Shown: positions 46,332 to 56,494, counted from the first letter of the stretch. The stretch is 64,000 nucleotides of DNA from Acidovorax sp. NO-1 (GCF_000238595.1 NZ_AGTS01000071.1:62001-126000), one strand, 5' to 3'. Notes: generated by a model not told the origin, from the letters alone. Made by a program: numbers and translations.

Positions 46332-47102
46332 ATGCAGTCCATGCTTGCCGCCAAACCCTATCTGCAGAGCGTCCGCATCCGCCCTGATGCCGAGGTGGAC
46401 TACGACGCCTATCCCTACAGCATCCCTGCCGTGCGGGAGCTGGGGCTGCTGGAGTTCCATCCGGACGTGACGTTCTTTGTGGGAGAAAACGGCTCTGGCA
46501 AATCCACCCTGCTCGAAGGCATTGCCCTGGCGCTGGGCTACAGCCCTGAAGGTGGTACCCGCAACTTCCAGCTGGCGACGACGCAATCGGTGTCGCCGCT
46601 GCACGAGGTGCTGCGGCTGGCGCGCAGCTTCCGCAAACCGCGCGATGGCTACTTTCTGCGGGCCGAGAGCTTTTTCAATGTGGCGACGTTCATGGACGAG
46701 GTGGGCTACCTGGAGAGCTATGGAGGCAGGTCACTGCATGCGCGTTCGCACGGCGAAGCCTTTATGGCGCTGCTCATCCACAAGTTCAGGGGCCAGGGCC
46801 TGTACCTTCTGGACGAGCCGGAGGCGGCTCTCTCGCCCCAACGGCAGCTGGCCGCGCTCTCGGCCATCCACCAGCTGGTGCAGGACAAGTCGCAGTTCAT
46901 CATCGCCACGCATTCGCCCATCCTGCTGTCCTATCCCCACGCCCGGATCATCCGGTTTGGCAGCACGGGGTTGGCGCAAGTGGCGTTTGAAGACACCGAG
47001 CACTTTGCGGTGACCCGGGACTTTCTGAACAACTACCCCCGGCGGCTGGAGCAACTGCTGCAAGACGCACCGGGTGATGGGCCTGCCGGGTCGCACACCT
47101 GA
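46332..47102 (+). CDS. AAA family ATPase (ABC-like, SMC/RecF-type fold)
   Basis: A 256-residue protein with Walker A GENGSGKST near residue 50 and a combined Walker B/D-loop region LYLLDEPEAALSPQRQLAAL. The His switch lies in FIIATHSPILLSYPHARI. It has no membrane or long coiled-coil part. Such proteins are widespread and often uncharacterised, and this one has no partner gene that would suggest a defence role. ATG 46332 is used; a TTG 15 bp upstream is possible. Confidence 0.85.
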   Translation: MQSMLAAKPYLQSVRIRPDAEVDYDAYPYSIPAVRELGLLEFHPDVTFFVGENGSGKSTLLEGIALALGYSPEGGTRNFQLATTQSVSPLHEVLRLARSFRKPRDGYFLRAESFFNVATFMDEVGYLESYGGRSLHARSHGEAFMALLIHKFRGQGLYLLDEPEAALSPQRQLAALSAIHQLVQDKSQFIIATHSPILLSYPHARIIRFGSTGLAQVAFEDTEHFAVTRDFLNNYPRRLEQLLQDAPGDGPAGSHT

Positions 47103-47151
47103 ACATTGCGCTGCGGGCGGGCTCATCGCGCCCGGGCCCGGGCATTCACAT

Positions 47152-48813
47152 TCAGTGCGCCAGGCGCCGGGTGCGCGGCACCGGCAGGGCAGTGCCTGTG
47201 CCCTGGCGTGCAGCACGCGGTGCCGTTTGGGCCTGGCCTGCAGCCGTACCGCCGGCGACATGGAACACCGCCACCAGGTCTGCCAGGCTTTGCGCCTGCT
47301 GGCGCAGGTTTTCGGCGGCCATCGAGCTATCGCCCACCAGCGCGCCGTTTTGCTGCGTCATCTGGTCCAGCTGCGTGACGGCGACGTTGACCTGCGAGAT
47401 GCCGTCACTTTGCTCGGCTGCTGCAGTGCTGATCTCGCCAATGATGCCCGTCACCCGCTGAACGCCCTGCACGATCTCGTTCATCGTCACACCGGCATCG
47501 GCCACCAGCTGGGTGCCAGAGTCCACCTTCTCCACGCTGGACTGGATGAGCGCCTTGATCTCCTTGGCGGCCTCGGCACTGCGCTGCGCCAGGCTGCGCA
47601 CTTCGGTGGCCACCACGGCAAAGCCGCGCCCCTGCTCGCCCGCGCGGGCAGCCTCCACCGCCGCGTTGAGGGCCAGGATATTGGTCTGGAACGCAATGCC
47701 ATCGATCACGCCAATGATGTCCGCAATTTTCTGGCTGCTGTGGTGGATGTCCTGCATGGTCGTCACGACCTGTTGCATCACCTCGCCACCCTTGGCGGCG
47801 GTGCCCGCTGCCGTGGTGGCCAGCTGGTTGGCCTGGCGGGCGGAGTCGGCGCTCTGGCGCACGGTGGCGGTCAGCTCTTCCATGCTGGCGGCGGTCTGCT
47901 CCAGGCTGCTGGCGGCCTGTTCGGTGCGGTGGCCCAGGTTCTGGTTGCCGCTGCTGATGTCGTCGCTGGTAGCGCGCAGCTGCCCAATGTTGTCCCGCAC
48001 GGCGGAGACCAGTTCATGAAAACGCTGTTGCATGTCGCGCACCGCCACCATCACGCTGCCGGTGTCGCCCGCCTTGACCTGCACAGGCACCGTGAGGTCA
48101 CCCTGCTCAATGGCCTGCACCACGGCGCGCACCTCGCTGGGCTCTGCGCCCAGTTCGCGGCCGATGCTGCGCGAAACCATCACCGTGGCGCCCACGCTGA
48201 TCAGCACGGCCAGCAAGGTGATGGCCAGCATCACGCCGGTGAACTGGTTAGCGTCCTGGTTGGCCGTCTGGCTGTTTTTGATGATGCGGCCTTCTTCATA
48301 GTCGATCAGCTTGTTGGCGGCGGCCAGCCATTGTTCGTACTGGGGCTTGGCTTCAGACCAGAGCAGGGCTTCGGCGCCCGTCCGGTCGCCTGCCTGCATC
48401 AGGGCCACGACCTTGTTGGTGGTGGCCACCGTGCGCGTTTCGATGTCTTTGAGGGCCTGCACCATCGGGCCCACCTCGGGCGGGACGTCTTTGGCGGTTT
48501 GCAGCACCGCTTCAAGCTGCGTGGCCGACTTGGCGTAAAAGTCCGCCAGCCTGGCGATGTCTTCAACTTCGGCCCGGCGTGCGTCTTCGCTGGGCGCCAG
48601 CACCACGTCGCGCACCGCGATGGACCGGTCGTGTGCAGAGCCGCGGAAGTTGATGGCTGCGCGCTGGATGACGGCGTTTTGCGTGGCGTTGGCCGTGAGT
48701 GCCCGGTCGATCCCCCGTGCTATGAGCATGCTGTAGATCGACATGCCGAGCAAAGCCACGATGACCAGGCCGAAGGCCGCCATGAGGCGATGGCTGATTT
48801 TCCAGGTGTTCAT
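47152..48813 (-). CDS. Methyl-accepting chemotaxis protein with periplasmic four-helix sensor
   Basis: A 553-residue chemoreceptor. TM1 ([20 protein letters not shown], about 10-29) and TM2 (near 190-210) enclose a mostly helical periplasmic domain of about 150 residues, of the four-helix-bundle type. HAMP follows, then the signalling domain with tip [20 protein letters not shown]. The C-terminus is a short Ala/Arg-rich tail without a CheR-binding pentapeptide. A promoter candidate lies about 100 bp upstream. Confidence 0.93.
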   Translation of the reverse strand: MNTWKISHRLMAAFGLVIVALLGMSIYSMLIARGIDRALTANATQNAVIQRAAINFRGSAHDRSIAVRDVVLAPSEDARRAEVEDIARLADFYAKSATQLEAVLQTAKDVPPEVGPMVQALKDIETRTVATTNKVVALMQAGDRTGAEALLWSEAKPQYEQWLAAANKLIDYEEGRIIKNSQTANQDANQFTGVMLAITLLAVLISVGATVMVSRSIGRELGAEPSEVRAVVQAIEQGDLTVPVQVKAGDTGSVMVAVRDMQQRFHELVSAVRDNIGQLRATSDDISSGNQNLGHRTEQAASSLEQTAASMEELTATVRQSADSARQANQLATTAAGTAAKGGEVMQQVVTTMQDIHHSSQKIADIIGVIDGIAFQTNILALNAAVEAARAGEQGRGFAVVATEVRSLAQRSAEAAKEIKALIQSSVEKVDSGTQLVADAGVTMNEIVQGVQRVTGIIGEISTAAAEQSDGISQVNVAVTQLDQMTQQNGALVGDSSMAAENLRQQAQSLADLVAVFHVAGGTAAGQAQTAPRAARQGTGTALPVPRTRRLAH

Positions 48814-48910
48814 AGGTGTGCCTTGAATAGATGTCTCGAACAGAAGTCGCTTGCAGACACCGCGCCAGAGAGCCCATTGCTCACCACGAATGTTTGCATT
48901 TGGTTACGAA

Positions 48911-48939
48911 ATTGTACTGTCTGGTCGCAAAATCGACAA
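48911..48939 (-). promoter_or_regulatory. candidate sigma-70 promoter of the second chemoreceptor gene
   Basis: On the minus strand TTGTCG (48934-48939) and TACAAT (48911-48916) are separated by 17 bp. The -10 is strong and the -35 is four of six. It is 98 bp upstream of the ATG. Confidence 0.5.
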
Positions 48940-49013
48940 CAAAGTTTTTTGTTCATTGAAGAGTCGCATTTTTTCCGCAGACGGCTTGGCGGCGTGCGTT
49001 TAGATGATTTGGC

Positions 49014-49050
49014 GATTAAATAAAAAGAATTAAGTCGTTTGGGTTTTAAA
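49014..49050 (+). promoter_or_regulatory. upstream module A (matches module B at 49814)
   Basis: A 37-base AT-rich segment begins GATTAAATAAAAAGAAT and ends TTTGGGTTTTAAA, 25 bp before the hydrolase gene. It is about three-quarters identical to 49814-49850 upstream of sbp without gaps. A shared regulator site, such as CysB for sulfur limitation, is a likely reading. Confidence 0.6.
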
Positions 49051-49075
49051 GGCGGGCTCCCAGAATGCTGAGCCT

Positions 49076-49663
49076 GTGACTACTGCATCCATCATCATCG
49101 TCCCCGGCTGGCGCGACTCGGGCCCTGGACACTGGCAAAGCCTGTGGGCCGAACGGCTGCCCCGCACAACACGCGTGGTGCAGGATGACTGGATCACCCC
49201 CAAGCGCACCGCCTGGGTGGGGCAACTTGAAAAAACCGTGCTCGCTGCGCCGCACCCCGTGGTGGTCGTGGCCCACAGCCTGGGCTGCATCACCACCACC
49301 CACCTCGGGCCTGCAGCGGCAGCCCGGGTGTGCGGTGCACTGCTGGTAGCCCCGGCCGACCCGGAGCGCCGGGCCGTCCTGAGCGACTTTGCGCCGGTGC
49401 CCTATGCGCCGCTGCCGTACCGCAGCATCGTGGTGGCCAGCAGCAACGACCCGTACTGCCCCATTCGCCTGGCGGGCGCCTATGCCCGCGCCTGGGGCAG
49501 CGAGTTCGTGCGCATGCAGAACGCCGGGCATATCAACATCGACTCCGGCCATGGCGAATGGCCGCTGGGCTGGGCATTGCTGCAGTCGCTGGAGGGCGAG
49601 CAGCCTGCAGGCGCAGCGGGCGTGTCGCCCTCTGCCGTACACGCATCGCCAGTGGCGTTGTAG
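49076..49663 (+). CDS. RBBP9/YdeN-family alpha/beta hydrolase
   Basis: A 195-residue small serine hydrolase of the RBBP9 family. The N-terminal signature VPGWRDSGPGHWQSLW, the nucleophile elbow VVAHSLGC, and the C-terminal NAGHINIDSGHGEWP with the catalytic His are present. The start is GTG 49076. No substrate is known. It lies upstream of the sulfate transporter genes and shares their upstream sequence module, so a role in sulfur supply is possible. Confidence 0.85.
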   Translation: MTTASIIIVPGWRDSGPGHWQSLWAERLPRTTRVVQDDWITPKRTAWVGQLEKTVLAAPHPVVVVAHSLGCITTTHLGPAAAARVCGALLVAPADPERRAVLSDFAPVPYAPLPYRSIVVASSNDPYCPIRLAGAYARAWGSEFVRMQNAGHINIDSGHGEWPLGWALLQSLEGEQPAGAAGVSPSAVHASPVAL

Positions 49664-49686
49664 CCCGGTTGCACCTCGATCGGTCC

Positions 49687-49745
49687 TAAATTGATAGCTG
49701 CTAGCGCAATACAGATAGGCGCTAGAGGCCATTTTTGCTTGAAAT
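49687..49745 (+). repeat. dispersed stem-loop repeat, copy 9
   Basis: AAATTGATAGCTGCTAGCGC is followed by a loop and GGCGCTAGAGGCCATTTTTGC. It is downstream of the hydrolase gene and upstream of module B. Confidence 0.85.
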
Positions 49746-49813
49746 ATCGAGCTCCGCAGATCCTCCGGGGCGGTGGTGAATGCGTCTGGTGTACGGTCTA
49801 TATTCGAAATTTC

Positions 49814-49850
49814 GATTAATTAACAAGAATATATTCTTTTGAGTTTTAAG
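49814..49850 (+). promoter_or_regulatory. upstream module B, before the sulfate transporter operon
   Basis: A 37-base segment matches module A, beginning GATTAATTAACAAGAAT and ending TTTTGAGTTTTAAG. It contains the perfect 14-bp palindrome AAGAATATATTCTT (49825-49838). It lies about 50 bp before the sbp start, the right place for an activator site and promoter. Confidence 0.6.
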
Positions 49851-49900
49851 AAGCGCTCTGCACAATCCGCCATCTCCAGCTTTTCATCAGGCGACGCACC

Positions 49901-50902
49901 ATGACGACTTCCCTCAAACTCAAGACCCTTCTGGCCACCGTGGCCCTGGCCACCAGTGGTTTGGCAGCGGCGCAGAACACGCTGCTCAATGTGTCGTACG
50001 ACGTGGCGCGCGAGTTCTACAAGGACTACAACGCTGCTTTCGCGGCGCACTACAAGAAGACCACGGGCCAGGATGTGAAGATTGACCAGTCTCACGCAGG
50101 CTCCAGCGCGCAGGCACGCGCCGTGCGTGACGGGCTGGACGCCGATGTGGTCACCATGAACACCACCACCGATGTGCAGTTTCTGGCCGACAGCGGCGTG
50201 GTCGCCAAGGACTGGGCCAAGAAGTTTCCGCACGACGCATCGCCCACCACCTCCACCATGCTCTTTCTGGTGCGCAACGGCAACCCCAAGGGCATCAAGG
50301 ACTGGGACGACCTCATCAAGCCCGGCGTGCAGGTGATCGTGGTGAACCCCAAGACGGGCGGCAACGGCCGCTATGCCTATCTGGCCGCCTGGGGCGCCGT
50401 GCGCGAAAAGGGCGGCACCGACGAGCAGGCCGCCGAGTTTGTGGCCAAGCTGTACAAGAACGTGCCGGTGCTGGCCAAGGGCGGGCGCGACGCCACCGCC
50501 ACCTTCTTGCAGCGCAACATTGGCGACGTGCTCATCACGTTTGAATCCGAGGTGGTGTCGATCGACCGCGAATTCGGCGCGGGCAAGGTGGACTCCGTGT
50601 ACCCCTCAGTGAGCGTGGTGGCCGAGAACCCCGTGGCGATTGTCGAACGCACCACGGCAAAGAAGAACTCCGGCGCGCTGGCCAAGGCTTATCTTGACTA
50701 CCTGTATTCCGACGAAGCCCAGGAGATCGCCGCCAAGCACGCCATCCGCCCGCGTTCGGAAGCCGTGCTCAAGAAGCACGCCGCCACGTTCAAGCCGCTC
50801 AAGCAGTTCACGGTGTCCAAATATTTTGGTTCGCTGACCGAAGCGCAGAAGGTGCACTTCAATGACGGCGGCCAGTTCGACAAGATCTACAGCACCAAGT
50901 AA
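49901..50902 (+). CDS. sbp: Periplasmic sulfate-binding protein
   Basis: A 333-residue protein with a Sec signal peptide (LLATVALATSGLAAAQ). The mature start LLNVSYDVAREFYKDYN and the segments KIDQSHAGSSAQARAV and PGVQVIVVNPKTGGNGRY match Sbp/CysP closely. It captures sulfate (perhaps also thiosulfate) for CysTWA. It is the first gene of the operon; cysT follows 6 bp after the stop. Confidence 0.95.
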   Translation: MTTSLKLKTLLATVALATSGLAAAQNTLLNVSYDVAREFYKDYNAAFAAHYKKTTGQDVKIDQSHAGSSAQARAVRDGLDADVVTMNTTTDVQFLADSGVVAKDWAKKFPHDASPTTSTMLFLVRNGNPKGIKDWDDLIKPGVQVIVVNPKTGGNGRYAYLAAWGAVREKGGTDEQAAEFVAKLYKNVPVLAKGGRDATATFLQRNIGDVLITFESEVVSIDREFGAGKVDSVYPSVSVVAENPVAIVERTTAKKNSGALAKAYLDYLYSDEAQEIAAKHAIRPRSEAVLKKHAATFKPLKQFTVSKYFGSLTEAQKVHFNDGGQFDKIYSTK

Positions 50903-50908
50903 GCCGAC

Positions 50909-51799
50909 ATGACTGCTGCGACCTCTGCGGCCGGGCAGGGGGCCTTGCGGGCCTCTGCCCAGGTCGGCCGGCGTGCGCCCAAGCGCGTGCTGCCAGGCTT
51001 TGGCATCACGCTGGGCTACACACTTTTCTATCTCAGCATCATCGTGCTGATCCCGCTGTCGGCGCTGATCTTCAAGACCTTTACGCTCACGTGGGACGAG
51101 TTCTGGGCGGCCGTCAGCTCACCCCGGGTGGTGGCGTCCTACAAGCTCACGTTTGGCGCTTCGTTCATTGCTGCGCTGGTCAACCTGGTCTTTGGCCTGC
51201 TGATCGCGTGGGTGCTGGTGCGCTACAAGTTTCCGGGCAAGAAGATCGTGGATGCCCTGGTGGACCTGCCTTTTGCATTGCCCACCGCGGTGGCCGGCAT
51301 CTCGCTGACTGCGCTGCTGGCTGGCAACGGCTGGATCGGCCAGATTCTGGAGCCCATGGGCATTCAGCTGGCGTTCAAGCCCGCCGGTATCGTCATCGCA
51401 CTCATCTTCATCGGCCTGCCCTTTGTGGTGCGCACCGTGCAACCGGTGCTGGAAGACGCAGAAAAAGAACTCGAAGAAGCTGCCACCTGCCTGGGCGCCA
51501 CGCGCTTTCAGACCTTCACCAAGGTCATCCTGCCGTCCATCACGCCGGCGTTGCTGACCGGCTTTGCCATGGCCTTTGCGCGGGCGGTGGGCGAATACGG
51601 CTCGGTCATTTTTATCGCAGGCAACGTTCCCATGGTGTCTGAAATCACCCCGCTCATCATCATCGGCAAGCTGGAGCAATATGACTACGCGGGCGCCACG
51701 GCGGTGGCCACGGTGATGCTGGTCATCTCGTTTGTCTTGCTGCTCATCATCAACGCACTGCAGGCCTGGCAGCGCCGCCACGCGGGGGCACCAGCATGA
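50909..51799 (+). CDS. cysT: Sulfate ABC transporter permease CysT
   Basis: A 296-residue inner-membrane permease with about six TM segments. The region [18 protein letters not shown] is diagnostic of CysT/CysU, and the EAA loop reads [20 protein letters not shown]. It ends with an ATGA overlap into cysW. Confidence 0.95.
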   Translation: MTAATSAAGQGALRASAQVGRRAPKRVLPGFGITLGYTLFYLSIIVLIPLSALIFKTFTLTWDEFWAAVSSPRVVASYKLTFGASFIAALVNLVFGLLIAWVLVRYKFPGKKIVDALVDLPFALPTAVAGISLTALLAGNGWIGQILEPMGIQLAFKPAGIVIALIFIGLPFVVRTVQPVLEDAEKELEEAATCLGATRFQTFTKVILPSITPALLTGFAMAFARAVGEYGSVIFIAGNVPMVSEITPLIIIGKLEQYDYAGATAVATVMLVISFVLLLIINALQAWQRRHAGAPA

Positions 51800-52698
51800 G
51801 CGGGGCTGCTACAAGAACCGTGCGCCGCACACAGGCGGGAACGACCGAGTCGCCATGGGTGCGCTACACCCTGATCGGGATCGCGCTGGCCTTCATGCTG
51901 CTGTTTCTGGTGTTGCCGCTCGCCGCGGTGTTTGCCGAAGCGCTGCGCAAGGGTTTTGGCGCGTACCTCGAAGGTCTGCGCGAGCCCGATGCCTGGTCGG
52001 CCATCAAGCTCACGCTGATCACTGCCGCCATAGCCGTGCCGCTGAACCTGGTGTTCGGCGTGGCAGCGGCCTGGTGCATTGCCAAATATGAGTTCCGGGG
52101 CAAGGCGTTTTTGACCACGCTGGTGGACTTGCCGTTTTCGGTGTCGCCGGTGGTTGCTGGCCTTGTCTACGTGCTGATGTTCGGCGCGCAGGGCTGGTTT
52201 GGCCCCTGGCTGCAGGCGCATGACATCAAGATCATCTTTGCCGTTCCCGGCATCGTGCTGGCCACCGTGTTTGTGACCTTCCCCTTCATCGCGCGCGAGC
52301 TGATCCCGCTGATGCAGGCGCAGGGCAACGACGAGGAGCAGGCTGCCATCGTGCTGGGAGCCAGCGGCTGGCAGACCTTCTGGTACGTGACCTTGCCCAA
52401 CATCAAGTGGGGGCTGCTGTACGGCGTGATTCTGTGTAACGCCCGCGCCATGGGCGAGTTTGGTGCGGTGTCGGTGGTGTCAGGCCACATCCGGGGCCAG
52501 ACCAACACCATCCCGCTGCACGTTGAAATTCTGTACAACGAATACCAGTCGGTCGCCGCGTTCGCCGCAGCATCGCTGCTGGCCCTGCTGGCGCTGGTCA
52601 CCCTGGTCATCAAGACCATTGCCGAACACCGCAACGAGCAGGCACTGAAAGCCGCTGCCGAATTGCCCCCCGAGCGCCCCGCGCCCGCTGGCGTTTGA
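51796..52698 (+). CDS. cysW: Sulfate ABC transporter permease CysW
   Basis: A 300-residue inner-membrane permease with about six TM segments. [20 protein letters not shown] and the EAA-type loop [19 protein letters not shown] are typical of CysW. The later [20 protein letters not shown] is a strongly conserved CysW segment. It forms the channel with CysT. Confidence 0.95.
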   Translation: MSGAATRTVRRTQAGTTESPWVRYTLIGIALAFMLLFLVLPLAAVFAEALRKGFGAYLEGLREPDAWSAIKLTLITAAIAVPLNLVFGVAAAWCIAKYEFRGKAFLTTLVDLPFSVSPVVAGLVYVLMFGAQGWFGPWLQAHDIKIIFAVPGIVLATVFVTFPFIARELIPLMQAQGNDEEQAAIVLGASGWQTFWYVTLPNIKWGLLYGVILCNARAMGEFGAVSVVSGHIRGQTNTIPLHVEILYNEYQSVAAFAAASLLALLALVTLVIKTIAEHRNEQALKAAAELPPERPAPAGV

Positions 52699-52713
52699 AG
52701 GAAGAAGAACACC

Positions 52714-53838
52714 ATGAGCATTGAAATCCGTAACGTCAGCAAGCAGTTTGGCGACTTCCATGCGCTGCGGGACGTGAGCCTGGACATTGCGTCGGGCGAA
52801 CTCATCGCGTTGCTCGGTCCTTCGGGCTGCGGCAAGACCACGCTCTTGCGCATCATCGCGGGGCTGGAGACGGCCGACGTGGGCACCATCCACTTCAGCG
52901 GCGAAGACACCACCGACGTGCATGTGCGCGAGCGCAACGTGGGCTTTGTGTTCCAGCACTACGCGTTGTTCCGCCACATGACCGTGTTCGAGAACGTGGC
53001 CTTTGGTCTGCGCGTGAAACCCCGCAAGGAGCGGCCGAGCGAGGCGCAGATCAAGCAGAAGGTGATGGACCTGCTCAAGCTTGTACAGCTGGACTGGCTG
53101 GCCGAGCGGTTCCCGTCGCAACTGTCTGGCGGCCAGCGCCAGCGCATTGCCCTGGCCCGCGCGCTGGCCGTGGAGCCCAAGGTGCTGCTGCTCGATGAGC
53201 CCTTTGGTGCGCTCGATGCCAAGGTGCGCAAAGAACTGCGCCGCTGGCTGCGCCGCCTGCACGACGAGCTGCATGTCACCTCGATCTTCGTGACGCACGA
53301 CCAGGAAGAAGCGCTGGAAGTGGCCGACCGCGTGGTGGTGATCAACCAGGGGCGTATCGAGCAAAGCGGCTCGCCCCAGCAGGTGTGGGACCAGCCCGCC
53401 AGCCCGTTTGTGTACGGCTTTCTGGGCGACGTGAACCTGTTCCATGGTCGCGCGCATGAGGGGCTGGTGCATCTGGATGGCATGCAGATCGACTCGCCCG
53501 AGCATGCCACCACGCAGGACACCAAGGCGTTTGCCTATGTGCGCCCGCACGATCTGGACGTGGAGCGCTACTCACCCGGCGCCGGGCTCGACGCCGAAGG
53601 CCGTCCGCGCGGCATCGTTGCGCAACTGAGCCGCGCTATCGTGGTGGGCCCGATTGCACGGCTGGAACTTATTCCCGAAGGCGACCACAAACCAGCGGAC
53701 AATGCGTCCCCTGAACACTTGATCGAAGCGCAGATCCCTGCGCAGCAGTTCAAGGAAATGGGTTTCAAAGAGGGTGAAACGCTGGTGGTCACACCGCGCC
53801 GCGCCCGAGTGTTCTTGGATCACGCCGCTGGGATTTGA
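52714..53838 (+). CDS. cysA: Sulfate/thiosulfate ABC transporter ATP-binding protein
   Basis: A 374-residue ATPase with Walker A GPSGCGKT, the signature [15 protein letters not shown] and [11 protein letters not shown]. The C-terminal ~120 residues are a TOBE-like domain ([14 protein letters not shown]). It is the last gene of the operon, 15 bp after cysW, and energises the transporter. Confidence 0.95.
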   Translation: MSIEIRNVSKQFGDFHALRDVSLDIASGELIALLGPSGCGKTTLLRIIAGLETADVGTIHFSGEDTTDVHVRERNVGFVFQHYALFRHMTVFENVAFGLRVKPRKERPSEAQIKQKVMDLLKLVQLDWLAERFPSQLSGGQRQRIALARALAVEPKVLLLDEPFGALDAKVRKELRRWLRRLHDELHVTSIFVTHDQEEALEVADRVVVINQGRIEQSGSPQQVWDQPASPFVYGFLGDVNLFHGRAHEGLVHLDGMQIDSPEHATTQDTKAFAYVRPHDLDVERYSPGAGLDAEGRPRGIVAQLSRAIVVGPIARLELIPEGDHKPADNASPEHLIEAQIPAQQFKEMGFKEGETLVVTPRRARVFLDHAAGI

Positions 53839-53839
53839 C

Positions 53840-53925
53840 TCCCCCTGAGCCGCTTTGTGTCTTCCCCCTGAGGGCGACGACGGCCTTTGCTGCGGGGCGG
53901 CCCTTGCTGGCCGTCCGCGCGTTTG
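53840..53925 (+). repeat. GC-rich dispersed repeat, second family, copy 3
   Basis: This copy starts CCCCCTGAGCCGCTT just after the cysA stop and contains the core CTGCGGGGCGGCCCTTGC (53890-53907). It separates cysA from dsbB. Confidence 0.75.
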
Positions 53926-53983
53926 GGCTGTGACGGTTTCAGAGGCAATGCCCTGGGCGGCTACTGTTGGATGAGGGAGAGGA

Positions 53984-54523
53984 ATGATGGTGTTGAACTG
54001 GATCGATCAGGCCCCGCGCCGCGTGCTGGCGCTGATCAGTGTGGCCTGCGTGGGCATGCTGGCGTTTGGCATGTATTTGCAGCACGTGGTGGGCCTGGAG
54101 CCCTGCCCGATGTGCATCGTGCAGCGTTATGCTCTCATCGGTGTAGCAATCTTTACAGCCCTGGCAAGCGCCAGGGGCCAAAAAGGCTGGTGGATAACGA
54201 TGGCCGGACTCGCGTTGCTGTCTTCCGGCTTCGGCGCCTTTGTGGCGGCCCGCCAGAGCTGGCTGCAGTGGTACCCGCCCGAAATCGCCACCTGCGGTCG
54301 TGACTTTTACGGAATGATCGAAAACTACCCCATCAGCCGCGCCATTCCCATGATTTTCCGGGGCTCTGGCGACTGTGCAGCGATTGACTGGACCTTCCTG
54401 GGCGGCTCCATTGCCAACTGGTCGTTCCTCTGCTTTGTGGCGTTTGCCGTGGTGCTGCTGGCGCTGGTGGTGCGTGGCGCCAGGGGCGGGCGGGCCAGCG
54501 GTTCCGGGTATTCGATGGCTTGA
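53984..54523 (+). CDS. dsbB: Disulfide bond formation protein DsbB
   Basis: A 179-residue inner-membrane protein with four TM segments. It reoxidises DsbA and passes electrons to quinone. The first redox pair is in EPCPMCIVQR, with the neighbouring Arg that interacts with quinone. The second pair comprises Cys in EIATCGRDFYG and in GSGDCAAIDW. The first cytoplasmic loop (ASARGQKGW) may derive from the dispersed repeat. Two ATGs (53984, 53987) are adjacent, with AGGGAGAGG upstream. Confidence 0.94.
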   Translation: MMVLNWIDQAPRRVLALISVACVGMLAFGMYLQHVVGLEPCPMCIVQRYALIGVAIFTALASARGQKGWWITMAGLALLSSGFGAFVAARQSWLQWYPPEIATCGRDFYGMIENYPISRAIPMIFRGSGDCAAIDWTFLGGSIANWSFLCFVAFAVVLLALVVRGARGGRASGSGYSMA

Positions 54524-54561
54524 TGCCGGTGGTGCCGCTGGCGCCACGAATCTGCTGAACA

Positions 54562-54589
54562 GGGCGCTCTGCGGAGCGCCCTTTGTTTT
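54562..54589 (+). terminator. Rho-independent terminator after dsbB
   Basis: GGGCGCTC (54562-54569), loop TGCG and GAGCGCCC (54574-54581) form a perfect 8-bp stem, followed by TTTGTTTT. Confidence 0.9.
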
Positions 54590-54605
54590 GCCTGACCGGT
54601 CCCGG

Positions 54606-54824
54606 TCAGCCCAATACCAGGTCGCCTGCATCCAGCGAGGGCGGGCGCATCAGGTCTTCGTGGATGCCCATGGTCTGGCTGGCCCGCTCCACGGCCTGCC
54701 ACAGGAGCGCCGGCATCTGCAATATCTCTTCGGGCGATGAAGAGCGGGCAATCCATGCGCTGATCTGCAGGTGCTGATCGGGGGTGAGCAGATCCAGGTT
54801 CAGCATCTCGTCGATGGTTTTCAT
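54606..54824 (-). CDS. Conserved small protein of unknown function
   Basis: A 72-residue acidic, mostly helical protein (KTIDEMLNLDLLTPDQHLQI, then WIARSSSPEEILQMP). It has no membrane segment or Cys. It follows the glutathione transferase gene by 6 bp on the same strand, so it is likely translated from the same message. I do not recognise a named family. Confidence 0.6.
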   Translation of the reverse strand: MKTIDEMLNLDLLTPDQHLQISAWIARSSSPEEILQMPALLWQAVERASQTMGIHEDLMRPPSLDAGDLVLG

Positions 54825-54830
54825 TGTGGG

Positions 54831-55499
54831 TCAGTCCGTGGTCGGCGGGTGCGGAAACGGCACACCTGCGGTGCCATCGATCCAGGCGGGCAGTTTGTGC
54901 ATCACGCTCTCAAAGAGGTGGCTGGACTGCCACTGTGCCAGCCAGGCCTGCAGGTGCGGCCAAGGCTGTGCCTGCCACCAGCTGGCATCGATGCCGGCAA
55001 ACTGCCGCACGAAAGGTGCAATCGCCATGTCGGCCAGCGCCGCATGGCGGCCAAACAGGAAGTTGTGCCGAACCAGCCGCGCCTGCAGGCCCTGCAGCCA
55101 CTCCACAGCCTGTACTCGCGCAACAGCAGCATCTGATGCGGGATAGCGGGCAGGGTACTTGCAGCGGTCAAGCGCCTGCTTGAACCGGCTGTCGCATTCT
55201 TCAATCAGCGCCAGCATGTCGGCCTCGGTGCCTTCGCTGGGGGCCAGCCAGTGCGCAGGATCGCGCTGCGCCAGCGCCCATTGCATGATGTTCAGGCTCT
55301 GGTCCAGCACCGTGCCATCTGCCAGCACCAGTACGGGCACGGTGGCCTTGGGCGACGCCAGCAGCAAGCCCTGGGGTTTGTTGCGCAACACCACCTCGCG
55401 CAGCTCGCAGGCCTGCCCGCTGACAGCCAGCGCCAGCCGGGCGCGCATCGCATACGGGCAGCGGCGAAAGGAGTACAGAACGGGCAGGGCAGCGTTCAC
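54831..55499 (-). CDS. Glutathione S-transferase family protein
   Basis: A 222-residue protein with the N-terminal thioredoxin-like GST domain ([16 protein letters not shown], ending with [20 protein letters not shown]) and a helical C-terminal domain. The Cys in RRCPY suggests a Cys-type GST of the omega or glutaredoxin-like kind. The substrate is unknown. Its start overlaps the stop of trhO. Confidence 0.9.
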   Translation of the reverse strand: MNAALPVLYSFRRCPYAMRARLALAVSGQACELREVVLRNKPQGLLLASPKATVPVLVLADGTVLDQSLNIMQWALAQRDPAHWLAPSEGTEADMLALIEECDSRFKQALDRCKYPARYPASDAAVARVQAVEWLQGLQARLVRHNFLFGRHAALADMAIAPFVRQFAGIDASWWQAQPWPHLQAWLAQWQSSHLFESVMHKLPAWIDGTAGVPFPHPPTTD

Positions 55500-56494
55500 G
55501 CGGGCTCGCCCTCACACCCGCCCACATCGCTGGCGGCGGCCCGCGCGGGTGCGCCGGGTTGCCGTGCGCCCAAGTGCGCTTGCCCGCGTTGCTCCGCCAG
55601 GTCCATCTGGCGCTGGCGTTCGGCCAGTGCGCGTTCCTGTTCGGGCGTGCGGGTGCCGTGGCAGTAGGGGCAGCTTACGCCGCGCACGTAGTGGGGTGAT
55701 GCGAGCTCGGCTTCGCCCAGCGGCATGCGGCAGGACCGGCACAACTGGTGGTGCCCCGGCGCCAGGCCGTGGCCCACGGACACGCGCTCGTCAAACACAA
55801 AACAGTCGCCCTGCCAGCGACTGTTTTCTTCCGGCACCGTTTCCAGGTATTTCAGGATGCCGCCTTCCAGGTGGAACACCTCGTCGAACCCCTGCGACCT
55901 GAGCAGCGCGGTGGATTTCTCGCAGCGGATGCCGCCAGTGCAGAACATGGCGACCCGGGGTTTGCCCGCCAGCACGCCGCCGGGTTGTTTCTCGCGTTCC
56001 ACCCAGGCCGGAAACTCCGCGAAGCTCTTGGTGTGCGGGTTGATGGCGCGCGCGAACGTGCCGATGCCCACCTCGTAGTCGTTGCGCGTGTCCACCACCA
56101 CCACGCCGGGGTCGTCGATGAGCGCATTCCAGTCTTCAGGCTTCACATAGGTGCCGGCGTTGCGCGCGGGGTTCAGGCCCGGCACGCCCAGGGTCACGAT
56201 CTCGCGCTTGAGCCGCACGCGCATGCGGTAGAACGGCTGGCGGTCGGTGGGGGCCTCTTTGTGCTGCAGCTTCGCAAAGCGGGTATCGCTGCGCAGCCAG
56301 GCCAGCACGGCCAAGACATCATCGGGTGCGCCCGCAATGGTGCCGTTGATGCCCTCGGGCGCCAGCAGCAGCATGCCGCGCACGCCGCGCTCGTCGCACA
56401 GGGCCTGCAGCGGCGCGCGCAGCGTAGCGCAGTCGGGCAGGTCGACAAACTGGTAAAGCGCAACAGTGAGGTAGCGGGGTGTGACCGAGTCCAC
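55496..56494 (-). CDS. trhO: tRNA uridine(34) hydroxylase, rhodanese family
   Basis: A 332-residue protein of the YceA/TrhO family, which hydroxylates uridine-34 of tRNA as a step towards 5-carboxymethoxyuridine. It has an N-terminal ferredoxin-like part ([13 protein letters not shown]), a rhodanese domain ([20 protein letters not shown]) with the active Cys in [12 protein letters not shown] (about 182), and a C-terminal Cys-rich zinc-binding-like segment (CRSCRMP, CPYCHG). The last ~45 residues are variable. It is divergent from the HD-GYP gene. Confidence 0.93.
   Translation of the reverse strand: MDSVTPRYLTVALYQFVDLPDCATLRAPLQALCDERGVRGMLLLAPEGINGTIAGAPDDVLAVLAWLRSDTRFAKLQHKEAPTDRQPFYRMRVRLKREIVTLGVPGLNPARNAGTYVKPEDWNALIDDPGVVVVDTRNDYEVGIGTFARAINPHTKSFAEFPAWVEREKQPGGVLAGKPRVAMFCTGGIRCEKSTALLRSQGFDEVFHLEGGILKYLETVPEENSRWQGDCFVFDERVSVGHGLAPGHHQLCRSCRMPLGEAELASPHYVRGVSCPYCHGTRTPEQERALAERQRQMDLAEQRGQAHLGARQPGAPARAAASDVGGCEGEPA

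Noticed and set aside
46332-47102. ATPase as part of a phage-defence system
   Set aside because: No nuclease or other effector gene is adjacent; the neighbours are a chemoreceptor and a sigma operon.
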